Shown here: positions 36,921 to 44,905 of the stretch, in pieces
Position numbering within the stretch: position 1 is the stretch's first letter
How the letters are laid out: every line of letters starts with the position of its first letter
Assembly (NCBI GenBank): GCA_937120475.1
Contig: CAKZJV010000007.1
Span: forward strand, 434,001 to 498,000
Length of the DNA: 64,000 nucleotides
Reading direction: 5' to 3'
From: an uncultured Cryomorphaceae bacterium
GTDB lineage: Bacteria; Bacteroidota; Bacteroidia; Flavobacteriales; Schleiferiaceae
Made by a program: the position numbers and the translations under genes
The notes under the pieces: generated by a model
Told to the model about the DNA's origin: nothing
Databases searched by the model: none
Seen by the model: the letters and a program-made list of their open reading frames with translations, nothing else

Positions 36921-36922
36921 AT

Positions 36923-38641
36923 ATGACTTTGAACCCGGAAATTCTACAAAAGGCGGAGCAGTGGACCCGTGAGCCGTATGACGTTCAAACGCGGCAGGAA
37001 GTGGCCGGCTTAATACGTGAAGGAGGTGAGTCGCTGACCGATGCTTTTTATAAAGACCTGGATTTTGGTACCGGAGGTTTACGGGGTGTGATGGGAGCAG
37101 GCACCAATCGAATTAATCGTTACACCTTGGGTATGGCAACCCAGGGGCTCGCCAATTACCTGAAAAAACAATTTTCCGGTGAGGAGTTAAAGGTGGCGAT
37201 CGCCCATGATAGCCGGAATAATTCAAAAAGCTTTGCCCGGCAGGTGGCAGAAGTACTGGCCGCCAATCAGGTGGAGGTTTATTTATTCGAAGACTTGAGG
37301 CCCACGCCTGAACTATCCTTTACCATACGGCATTTGCGTTGCCATGCCGGAATCGTAATCACCGCTTCCCATAATCCCCCCGAGTACAACGGCTATAAAG
37401 TATATTGGAACGATGGAGGGCAACTGGTACCGCCACATGACCGTGCGGTAATTGAAGAAGTGCGGAAGGTAAAAGCTGAAGAAGTACAATTCGATACGGA
37501 AACCGATCGCATTCACTCTATCGGTCTGGATGTGGACAATGCCTATTTAACGGAGGTTTCAAGGCTTAGCCTCTGTGACGATGGTAAAGAGGATTTAAAG
37601 ATTGTTTTTACACCGATCCACGGCACTTCCGTAACCCTGATGCCCGCTGCCCTGAAAAATTCAGGTTTTAAAAATGTAATCCTGGTGGATGAACAGTCCA
37701 CACCGGACGGCAATTTTCCCACGGTGCAATCTCCCAATCCCGAAGAGGCAGAAGCCCTGAACCTTGCGGTAAACCAAGCCCGGGAAACACAAGCCGACCT
37801 GGTTATTGGCACCGATCCGGATGCTGATAGGGTGGGCCTGGCCGTTCGTAACCTGGAAGGCGAAATAGAGCTTATAAACGGTAACCAGGCAGCTACCGCT
37901 TTAATTTACTATTTACTGGAAAAGTGGAAGGAACAAGGTCGTATTGATGGGCGGCAGTTTGTGGCCAAAACCATTGTAACCACCGACCTGATCGATAAAA
38001 TTGCGGCACATTACGGAGTACTATGCCCTAACGTACTTACCGGCTTCAAATGGATAGCCGAGATCATTCGTAAGAAAGAATCTGAAAGCCAGTTTATAGG
38101 TGGTGGGGAAGAGAGCTATGGATATATGATCGGTGATTTTGTGAGAGATAAAGATGCCATAGCCAGTGGGGTGATGTTGGCTGAAACAGCGGCCTGGGCA
38201 AAGTCCAGGGGCTCCTCTTTTTACGGGCTACTGATCGATATTTATCAGCAATTTGGTTTTTACCAGGAATCTCTGGTATCTGTAACTAAAAAGGGGAAAT
38301 CCGGGGCGGAAGAAATAGCCGCCATAATGGAAGGCTTCCGAACCGCTCCACCCGCTGAAATAGGTGGAGAAAAAGTGGTGCGCAGGCTGGATTATAAATC
38401 ACAGTTAGACCGTAATTTAGAAACCGGAAGTGAAACTTCCATTGACCTGCCTCAAAGTAATGTTATACAGTTTATTACAGAAAAAGGAAGTAAGATCACT
38501 GCGCGCCCTTCCGGCACCGAGCCCAAAATAAAATTTTACTTTAGTGTACACGCGGAGTTACCCGATGCCTCTGACTTTAAATCTGTGAAGAGTAAGTTGG
38601 AACAACGCATCGCAAAAATGAAGGTATCCATGCAATCTTAA
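36923..38641 (+). CDS. Phospho-sugar mutase (phosphoglucomutase/phosphomannomutase)
   Basis: A 572-residue alpha-D-phosphohexomutase that interconverts hexose-6- and hexose-1-phosphate. Domain order is standard: active-site Ser S149 in TASHNPPEYNGYK, magnesium loop DPDADRVG (~293-300), sugar-binding GGEESYGYMIG (~393-403), and phosphate-binding RPSGTEPKIKFY near the C-terminus. Length and the EYNGYKVYW segment suit Bacteroidetes PGM/PMM type enzymes. Substrate preference between glucose and mannose is not resolvable. It is followed 5 bp later by a GT39 gene. Confidence 0.93.
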   Translation: MTLNPEILQKAEQWTREPYDVQTRQEVAGLIREGGESLTDAFYKDLDFGTGGLRGVMGAGTNRINRYTLGMATQGLANYLKKQFSGEELKVAIAHDSRNNSKSFARQVAEVLAANQVEVYLFEDLRPTPELSFTIRHLRCHAGIVITASHNPPEYNGYKVYWNDGGQLVPPHDRAVIEEVRKVKAEEVQFDTETDRIHSIGLDVDNAYLTEVSRLSLCDDGKEDLKIVFTPIHGTSVTLMPAALKNSGFKNVILVDEQSTPDGNFPTVQSPNPEEAEALNLAVNQARETQADLVIGTDPDADRVGLAVRNLEGEIELINGNQAATALIYYLLEKWKEQGRIDGRQFVAKTIVTTDLIDKIAAHYGVLCPNVLTGFKWIAEIIRKKESESQFIGGGEESYGYMIGDFVRDKDAIASGVMLAETAAWAKSRGSSFYGLLIDIYQQFGFYQESLVSVTKKGKSGAEEIAAIMEGFRTAPPAEIGGEKVVRRLDYKSQLDRNLETGSETSIDLPQSNVIQFITEKGSKITARPSGTEPKIKFYFSVHAELPDASDFKSVKSKLEQRIAKMKVSMQS

Positions 38642-38645
38642 ATAA

Positions 38646-40352
38646 TTGTCCGTGCTAAAGAGCACTTACTTTTGGCTTTTTATACTGGCGACCCTCGTCT
38701 ATATATTCGGGTTGCCTGTTACCGTAATGGATGTAGATTCGGCTCAGTATGCCAGTATTAGCCGCGAAATGGCGGAAACCGGCAATTATCTGCAAGTCCA
38801 GCACCGGGGAATGGATTACTTGGATAAACCCCCGCTATTGTTCTGGCTAAATGCCCTGATCTTTAACATTTTCGGTGTTCACAATTGGTCTTTCAAGCTG
38901 GCCTCGCTATTATTCACCATGCTTGGTGCTTACAGCACCTTCCGTTTGGGAAAGCTCTTGTACAATACTCAAACCGGCCTCTTAGCCGCCCTCTTGCTCT
39001 ATACCTGCCAGGCCTTTTTCCTTTTTAATAATGACGTAAGAACCGATACGGTACTTACTGGTGCCGTTATTTTTTCCATCTGGCAAATTGCCGAGTGGCT
39101 GCATCAACGGAAATGGAAATGGTTGATAGGCGGGGCATTGGGCATTGCCCTGGCCATGCTGGCCAAGGGCCCGATTGGGCTTATGGTGCCGGTGTTGGCA
39201 ATATTCGCCTACATCATAGGCCGTAAAAGCTGGAAGGATCTGTACCGCTGGCAATACCTTGTTTTGATAGGCATAGTGGTGCTTTTGCTGAGCCCCATGC
39301 TGTATGGCCTGTATCAGCAGTTTGATGCGCATCCCGAAAAAACCACCTTAATGGTTACCCCTGATGGATTAAGTGAAGAGAAGGGGGTAAGCGGAGTGAA
39401 GTTTTACCTGTGGACCCAAAGTTTTGGACGGATAACCGGTGAAAATGTTTGGAAGAACAGTTCCGGCCCCTTCTTCTTTGTGCACAACTTTCTATGGTCC
39501 TATTTACCCTGGGCCTTCCTTTTTATTTTTGCCCTTTTCACAAGGCTGCGCCAGGCCTTTTTCGATTTAATATGGGCAGGCAGAACACCGGAATTATTGA
39601 CTTCCATGGGTTTTCTCCTTCCGTTTTTCATCCTGTCCCTATCCTCCTATAAGTTACCCCATTATATATTCGTGCTTTATCCTTTGGCCTCCATTTTAGT
39701 AGCCTGGTGGTGGAATGAAAAGGTTTTTGGCAAACATCAGCAGCGGCCCTGGTTGGTAATGAGCACCATCTTTCAGTTAATGATTGCCCTGGCTAGCGCT
39801 ATTTTGATGTACTTCATTTTATTTCGCTTTTTCCCGGGATCCCCATTTTGGCTAATCGCCCTGGCATCCGGGCTTTGCATTACCGGTTTGGTTTTTATTT
39901 TACGCTCCTCCAAAAGCCGCTTGTCTATCATCATTGGTTCTGTAATAATTTCTTTGAGCGTGAACCTGGTACTCAACCTGCGTTTTTATCCCGAAATAAC
40001 CCGCTACCAGGCCGGTAATCAGGTAGCCGATTACCTAAAAACACAACCCATAGATAAACAGCAATTTTACTTTTACAACACCTTTTCCTATAGCCTTGGT
40101 TTTTACCTTGAAACTACGGTTCAAACCATAGATAATCCAAAAATCCGTGAGAAATTAACCCAAGGCCAAAGCCCGGTTTTACTGGCTGGGCCAAATGATT
40201 TGCCCCTGCTGGAAAAGGAGTTTGAAATAAGCGTGGAAAAAACATTCAACACCCTTAAAGTGACCCGTCTCAATGCCCAGGTACTCTTCCCTGATTCACG
40301 GCCCGATCATTTTGAGGATTTTCACCTGGTAAGGGTAAAAGGAAATAAGTGA
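38646..40352 (+). CDS. Family 39 glycosyltransferase (ArnT-like)
   Basis: This 568-residue multipass membrane protein uses polyprenyl-phosphate sugar donors. The first periplasmic loop has the acidic motif VMDVDSAQYASISREM (~27-42) and HRGMDYLDKPPLLFWL, matching the DxD/E and DKPP motifs of ArnT. About 11-12 hydrophobic segments follow, then a C-terminal soluble domain (~440-568). The start is a TTG at 38646 or a GTG at 38652; no ATG fits. It is likely co-transcribed with the sugar mutase, which would feed sugar-nucleotide synthesis. Confidence 0.87.
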   Translation: MSVLKSTYFWLFILATLVYIFGLPVTVMDVDSAQYASISREMAETGNYLQVQHRGMDYLDKPPLLFWLNALIFNIFGVHNWSFKLASLLFTMLGAYSTFRLGKLLYNTQTGLLAALLLYTCQAFFLFNNDVRTDTVLTGAVIFSIWQIAEWLHQRKWKWLIGGALGIALAMLAKGPIGLMVPVLAIFAYIIGRKSWKDLYRWQYLVLIGIVVLLLSPMLYGLYQQFDAHPEKTTLMVTPDGLSEEKGVSGVKFYLWTQSFGRITGENVWKNSSGPFFFVHNFLWSYLPWAFLFIFALFTRLRQAFFDLIWAGRTPELLTSMGFLLPFFILSLSSYKLPHYIFVLYPLASILVAWWWNEKVFGKHQQRPWLVMSTIFQLMIALASAILMYFILFRFFPGSPFWLIALASGLCITGLVFILRSSKSRLSIIIGSVIISLSVNLVLNLRFYPEITRYQAGNQVADYLKTQPIDKQQFYFYNTFSYSLGFYLETTVQTIDNPKIREKLTQGQSPVLLAGPNDLPLLEKEFEISVEKTFNTLKVTRLNAQVLFPDSRPDHFEDFHLVRVKGNK

Positions 40353-40412
40353 TACCGTGAACAATGTGCCTTCTAACGACATCTTATTGAATTCAGTAAT
40401 CCCACTTACACC

Positions 40413-41663
40413 ATGAAAAGATTTTTGTTCGCCTTAAGCTCACTGGCGTTTTTCGCTTGCACCCAGCAAAAACAGGATAACCAACCCATTTCCGGCACAT
40501 GGCGTGGGACTATTGCCTTAAATGACAGCACTCATCTGCCTTTCAACTTTAAATGGACTAGTGAAGACAGTAGTTACACGATGACTATCCTGAACGGGCA
40601 GGAACAAATTAAAACCGATCAAATAAAAACTGAAGGCGACTCACTGGTAATCCACCTGCCGGTATTTGCCAATTACTTCAAAGTACATAAAGGGGCGGAG
40701 CGCATGGATGGTTATTACATCAATCCGGATGCAAAGGGATACCGTTTGCCCTTCAACGCTATGGCGAGGGATAGTACCCGCTTTAAAGTAAAAGAGAAAA
40801 ACTGTTGTGATATCAATAAAAAGTGGGCCGTAAAATTCAGCCCTGGCACCGAAGAAGAGTATCCGGCCATTGGCTATTTTGAGCAGCAAGGAACCCATGT
40901 AGAAGGTACCTTTATGACCGAAACAGGGGACTACCGCTACCTGCAGGGCGTTTTAAGCGGTGATCAGTTACAGTTATCCACTTTTGACGGGGCTCATCTT
41001 TTTTATTTCAAGGGAACCATTGAAAGCGGACAGAAAATAAACGGGCGTTTTTTCTCCGGCCGTTCCTGGCAAGAGCCCTGGGTAGCTTACCGTGACGATG
41101 ACTTTCAATTGCGCAATGCCGATTCTCTTACGTATTTAAAAGAAGGCTATGAAACCATTTCCTTTAGCCTTCCCGATACTGAAGGAAAGACCGTTTCACT
41201 GGACGATCCCCGCTTTGCCGGCAAGCCGGTTATTGTACAGATAATGGGCAGTTGGTGCCCTAACTGCATGGATGAATCGCGTCACCTGCGTGAGGTACAC
41301 AAGCAATACAATGCCGAAGGACTGGAGATTGTGGCCCTTACTTTCGAGAGAGCTCAAAACAAGGAAACCGCCCTAAAAAGAGCCAGTAAGATGAAAGCTG
41401 ATCTGCAATTGCCTTACCCCGTGTTGATGGCTGGTTATACCCGGGAAGACAAGGCCGAGGAAGCCCTGCCGATGTTAAACCATGTGATGAGCTACCCCAC
41501 GGCCATTTACCTGGATAAGGATCATAAGGTAGTTAGCATCCATACCGGATACAGCGGTCCGGGTACCCCGGTATATGATAAATATTCCGCTGAAAATAAG
41601 CTACTGGTGGAACGGTTGGTATATGGCCGCTCTGAAACCGTTCAGGAAAATGAAAATTTGTAA
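40413..41663 (+). CDS. TlpA-type thiol-disulfide lipoprotein
   Basis: A 416-residue lipoprotein with lipobox FFAC (~13-16). Residues ~20-250 form a beta-rich DUF4369-like region. The C-terminal thioredoxin fold has active site C282-P-N-C285 in GSWCPNCMDE and a downstream cis-Pro (SYPTAIYLD). It probably exchanges disulfides or reduces oxidised cysteines in the periplasm or outer leaflet. This arrangement is common in Bacteroidetes redox lipoproteins; the partner is unknown. It begins 60 bp after GT39. Confidence 0.9.
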   Translation: MKRFLFALSSLAFFACTQQKQDNQPISGTWRGTIALNDSTHLPFNFKWTSEDSSYTMTILNGQEQIKTDQIKTEGDSLVIHLPVFANYFKVHKGAERMDGYYINPDAKGYRLPFNAMARDSTRFKVKEKNCCDINKKWAVKFSPGTEEEYPAIGYFEQQGTHVEGTFMTETGDYRYLQGVLSGDQLQLSTFDGAHLFYFKGTIESGQKINGRFFSGRSWQEPWVAYRDDDFQLRNADSLTYLKEGYETISFSLPDTEGKTVSLDDPRFAGKPVIVQIMGSWCPNCMDESRHLREVHKQYNAEGLEIVALTFERAQNKETALKRASKMKADLQLPYPVLMAGYTREDKAEEALPMLNHVMSYPTAIYLDKDHKVVSIHTGYSGPGTPVYDKYSAENKLLVERLVYGRSETVQENENL

Positions 41664-41697
41664 GCTTGCCGAAAATTTTGAACACAAGTAAAATATC

Positions 41698-42591
41698 ATG
41701 AGAAATATTACAGTAATAGGAGCAGGAACCATGGGTAACGGAATTGCGCATGTTTTTGCCCAGCATGGATACCCGATTAACTTGGTGGACATCAACCCTG
41801 CCGGTTTGGAAAAAGCCCTGCAAACCATTGAAAAAAATCTCGACCGCCAGGTAAATAAGGAAATCATTGATGAGGAAGGGAAGAAAAAAACCCTGAACAA
41901 TATTAAAACCTTTACCGACCTGAAGGAAGGTGTTAAGGATGCAGAGCTGGTGATAGAAGCGGCCACTGAAAATGTAGACATCAAACTGAAATTATTTACG
42001 GAACTGGACGAGCTTTGCCAGGAAAATACCATTCTGGCGACTAACACCTCTTCTATATCCATAACACAAATAGGTGCTGCTACCCGGAGACCGGATAAGG
42101 TAATAGGCATGCACTTTATGAATCCTGTTCCGGTTATGAAACTGGTAGAGATTATTCGGGGCTACGCCACGTCAGATGTTGTAACCGCCAATATTGTAGC
42201 CTTGTCCAAAGACATTAACAAAGTGCCTACGGAATGTAACGACTATCCTGGTTTTGTGGCCAACCGCATATTGATGCCTATGATCAATGAAGCAATTATA
42301 AGCTTGTTTGAAGGGGTAGCCGGGGTAGAGGAGATAGACACCATTATGAAATTGGGTATGGCGCACCCTATGGGGCCTTTACAGCTGGCCGATTTTATTG
42401 GATTGGACGTTTGCCTGTCCATCCTCAACGTATTGCATGACGGGATGGGAAATCCCAAGTACGCACCTTGTCCATTGCTGGTGAATATGGTAAGAGCCGG
42501 TAAATTAGGAGTGAAATCGGGTGAAGGTTTTTACGATTACTCCGAAGGCCCGAAAAATGCGGTGGTAGCCGCCACTTTTAGAAAACAGTAG
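41698..42591 (+). CDS. 3-hydroxybutyryl-CoA dehydrogenase
   Basis: A 297-residue NAD(P)-dependent 3-hydroxyacyl-CoA dehydrogenase. The Rossmann motif is GAGTMGNGIAHVFAQ (~7-21), and catalytic residues include the conserved H in GMHFMNPVPVMKLVE (~138-152) and NDYPGFVANRIL (~180). The C-terminal domain (~190-285) has the HPMGPLQLADFIGLD signature. It acts in fatty-acid degradation or butanoate metabolism. It follows the TlpA gene after 34 bp and ends before a terminator. Confidence 0.93.
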   Translation: MRNITVIGAGTMGNGIAHVFAQHGYPINLVDINPAGLEKALQTIEKNLDRQVNKEIIDEEGKKKTLNNIKTFTDLKEGVKDAELVIEAATENVDIKLKLFTELDELCQENTILATNTSSISITQIGAATRRPDKVIGMHFMNPVPVMKLVEIIRGYATSDVVTANIVALSKDINKVPTECNDYPGFVANRILMPMINEAIISLFEGVAGVEEIDTIMKLGMAHPMGPLQLADFIGLDVCLSILNVLHDGMGNPKYAPCPLLVNMVRAGKLGVKSGEGFYDYSEGPKNAVVAATFRKQ

Positions 42592-42608
42592 TTACCTCTT
42601 GCACTTTT

Positions 42609-42640
42609 GAAAACCCGGTTACTGCCGGGTTTTTTTATTT
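42609..42640 (+). terminator. Terminator after the dehydrogenase gene
   Basis: AAACCCGG/CCGGGTTT stem with TTACTG loop and T-run. Confidence 0.88.
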
Positions 42641-42738
42641 AAGTTTAAGTAATACCGGTATAGGTAACCCTTATATTGTAAACTACCTTACAAATCAAAA
42701 GTGGAGAAGGGCAGAAATTTGCTTTAAATATTGAAATC

Positions 42739-43353
42739 ATGAGTCTCCAGGAAAAAATAAAATCGGCACTTGATCAATCTACTACCTATCTGCAATACCG
42801 ACAGGAAGTACAAGGGCTTTTTGACAAGGGTAATACCACCGGCCCTAATCAAAGTGAAAACATGGTGTATTATACAGGGCTTAACCTCCAGAGGATGCAA
42901 AAGTGGGAAAAGCATTATGAGCCATCCCCGGAATCTAAAGAAGTGGTACAATCCTTAAATGATGAAATATGGCTGGTACTGACCGAAGGCTGGTGTGGTG
43001 ACGCTGCCCATTCAGTACCGGTGATGTATAAATTAAGCGAACTGAACCCAAAGGTGGAATTACGCATGGTATTGCGCGATGAAAATTTGCCGTTGATGGA
43101 TGAATATCTTACCAATGGTGGGCGTAGTATTCCCAAACTCCTCAGGCTGGAAAAGCATAGCCTGCGTGAGCTGGGAACCTGGGGCCCCCGGCCCGAGCCA
43201 GCCCAGAATATTTTTTATGAAAAACGCGCAGCGGGAATTGCCAAGGAAGAATATACCCGTGATATTCAAATATGGTATGCCCGCGATCGTGGTAAAACCA
43301 TTGAAAAAGAGCTGCTGGAAATGGTGCGTTTAAACCATACGGCTAAGGTGTAA
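42739..43353 (+). CDS. Thioredoxin-like protein with single active-site Cys
   Basis: This 204-residue protein is of the Bacteroidetes Thioredoxin_9-like type. The active-site region reads LTEGWCGDAAHSVPV (~79-93), so only one Cys sits where CxxC would be. The C-terminal half keeps the SIPKLLRLE and WGPRPEPAQ segments. It probably binds thiols or folds proteins rather than acting as a classical reductase. Its 3' end overlaps the convergent small gene by 11 bp. Confidence 0.82.
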   Translation: MSLQEKIKSALDQSTTYLQYRQEVQGLFDKGNTTGPNQSENMVYYTGLNLQRMQKWEKHYEPSPESKEVVQSLNDEIWLVLTEGWCGDAAHSVPVMYKLSELNPKVELRMVLRDENLPLMDEYLTNGGRSIPKLLRLEKHSLRELGTWGPRPEPAQNIFYEKRAAGIAKEEYTRDIQIWYARDRGKTIEKELLEMVRLNHTAKV

Positions 43354-43591
43354 AATTGCGGTTCAAAGAGCCTTGCGAGCTTTGATACATACGCTCAAAA
43401 AGCTCGTAAGTTTCTTTTTGAAAATCCTCGTCCAGCCATTTACGGATACCTTCCAGGTTCTGAACCTGCTCTTTATGGAGCTTATGACATTGCTTCATAG
43501 GCCCCGCTTCAATTTCAATGTAAAAATGATGATCTGTAGAGTAGGCTACAATTTTAAAACGCGGGTGGGGAATAGTGCCGATTATTCGCAT
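43343..43591 (-). CDS. Small conserved hypothetical protein
   Basis: An 82-residue, likely cytoplasmic protein of a type found across Bacteroidetes. A beta-meander (IIGTIPHPRFKIVAYSTD, FYIEIEAGPM) is followed by a helix with KWLDEDFQKETYELFERM. No function is known to me. The start lies 4 bp after the FAD oxidoreductase stop on the same strand, so both are co-transcribed. Confidence 0.7.
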   Translation of the reverse strand: MRIIGTIPHPRFKIVAYSTDHHFYIEIEAGPMKQCHKLHKEQVQNLEGIRKWLDEDFQKETYELFERMYQSSQGSLNRNFTP

Positions 43592-43595
43592 GGGA

Positions 43596-44834
43596 CTAAA
43601 TATCCAAAACTACCGCCTTTGCTGCAAGTATTCCGCTTTTCATGGCCCCGTTAATCGAAGCGTTGAGCATATGGTCACCAGCCAGGTACAAGCCTTCCCT
43701 GATGCGCGTTTCGGTAAAAGGAATTTCGTAGTGGGTTTCCACGGTCTGAGGTAAGGCCTTGGGAATATGATAGTTTCTCAGGAATTTCCAGCCATCCACA
43801 CCAATACCGAAGGCTGGTGACAGTTCATTTTTTATATCATGACAAACTTCTTCAACCGATTTTTCAGGAATGCGATTCAGGCTCACCGACACCAGGTGCT
43901 TTTTACGGGGTGCATACTCTCCCGATGTATCGGATATTACCGTGAAATTATTAACCAGGCTGCCACTTTTGTAATTCAGGGCTATGATATTACTCTTTAA
44001 AACGGATTCCTCCGCCTCAAAGTAATAAGTAGCCGTATCTTCCCATTGAATGCGTGGTTCCAATTGAGGTACGATGGGTGTAGGGTCAGTTGCAACTATT
44101 ATTCTTTGGCAACTCAGGGTTTCACCGCCTTTCAGGTAAACGGTTTGCCCGTTTATATTTTCCACTTCAGTATGAAACCGGAATTCTGTTCTATTCAGTG
44201 AATTTTTCATCTGACGTGGAATTTCCTCCATCCCTTTCTTAGGAATCACCGTTTCCCCCTCATCCATCATCTTAAAAACAAAGTCGAACATCCGTGAAGA
44301 AGTATCCAGCTTATTCTCTAAAAAGATACCCCCTAAAAACGGGGTGAAGAATCGGCTCATCATTTTTTTGCTGAAACCTCTTTGTTCCAGGTAACTGCGG
44401 GTGGTTAGCTGTGGTTTCTCAAAAATATCATTTACTGAAGTTTCCCGTAATTCTGATCGTAAATTTCCCAGGCGTATTTTATCCATAAGGCTTCCCACCG
44501 GTGAAAAAGCCATGCGCATAGAGGTTAAAATATTGCCCTGCTTAACGGTGAAGGATCGTTCGTTTTCAAAGCATACCGCACCTGGCTTAAAGCTTTGAAA
44601 GTCCAGTGCCTCGTAATCGAGGTATTTGGAAGCTTCGGGGTAAGCGGTTAAGAATACCTGGAAGCCATGATCCAGTCTATAACCCTGGAATTCATCGGTT
44701 TTAACCCTGCCACCAGCGCGATCGCTCCGGTCTAATATCAGTACATCGAGATTATAATCTTCAAGGTGTTTTGCCGCAGTTAAACCGGCAACACCGGCTC
44801 CAATAATAATAACATCGTAGCTGGATTTCATCAT
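43596..44834 (-). CDS. FAD-dependent amine-oxidase-fold oxidoreductase
   Basis: A 412-residue flavoprotein with the Rossmann FAD motif IIIGAGVAGLTAAKHL (~9-24) and the second FAD motif AGGRVKTDEFQGYRLDHGFQ (in part, ~41-60). The C-terminal FAD-closing signature is YLAGDHMLNASINGAMKSG (~382-400). It belongs to the protoporphyrinogen-oxidase/phytoene-desaturase-like group. The substrate is unknown. It lies 71 bp downstream of the usher-like gene on the same strand, but a shared role is only a guess. MMK gives two possible start codons. Confidence 0.83.
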   Translation of the reverse strand: MMKSSYDVIIIGAGVAGLTAAKHLEDYNLDVLILDRSDRAGGRVKTDEFQGYRLDHGFQVFLTAYPEASKYLDYEALDFQSFKPGAVCFENERSFTVKQGNILTSMRMAFSPVGSLMDKIRLGNLRSELRETSVNDIFEKPQLTTRSYLEQRGFSKKMMSRFFTPFLGGIFLENKLDTSSRMFDFVFKMMDEGETVIPKKGMEEIPRQMKNSLNRTEFRFHTEVENINGQTVYLKGGETLSCQRIIVATDPTPIVPQLEPRIQWEDTATYYFEAEESVLKSNIIALNYKSGSLVNNFTVISDTSGEYAPRKKHLVSVSLNRIPEKSVEEVCHDIKNELSPAFGIGVDGWKFLRNYHIPKALPQTVETHYEIPFTETRIREGLYLAGDHMLNASINGAMKSGILAAKAVVLDI

Positions 44835-44905
44835 GTTTGAATAAGCCTTTCTGGAAGAACAGCATTGCTACTCAAATGTTGAACAGCCCGGAAAATAAAG
44901 GGGAA

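Noticed and set aside
36923-38641. Possible capsule or O-antigen island start
   Set aside because: Apart from GT39 no sugar-nucleotide or transport genes follow; TlpA and hydroxyacyl-CoA dehydrogenase come next.
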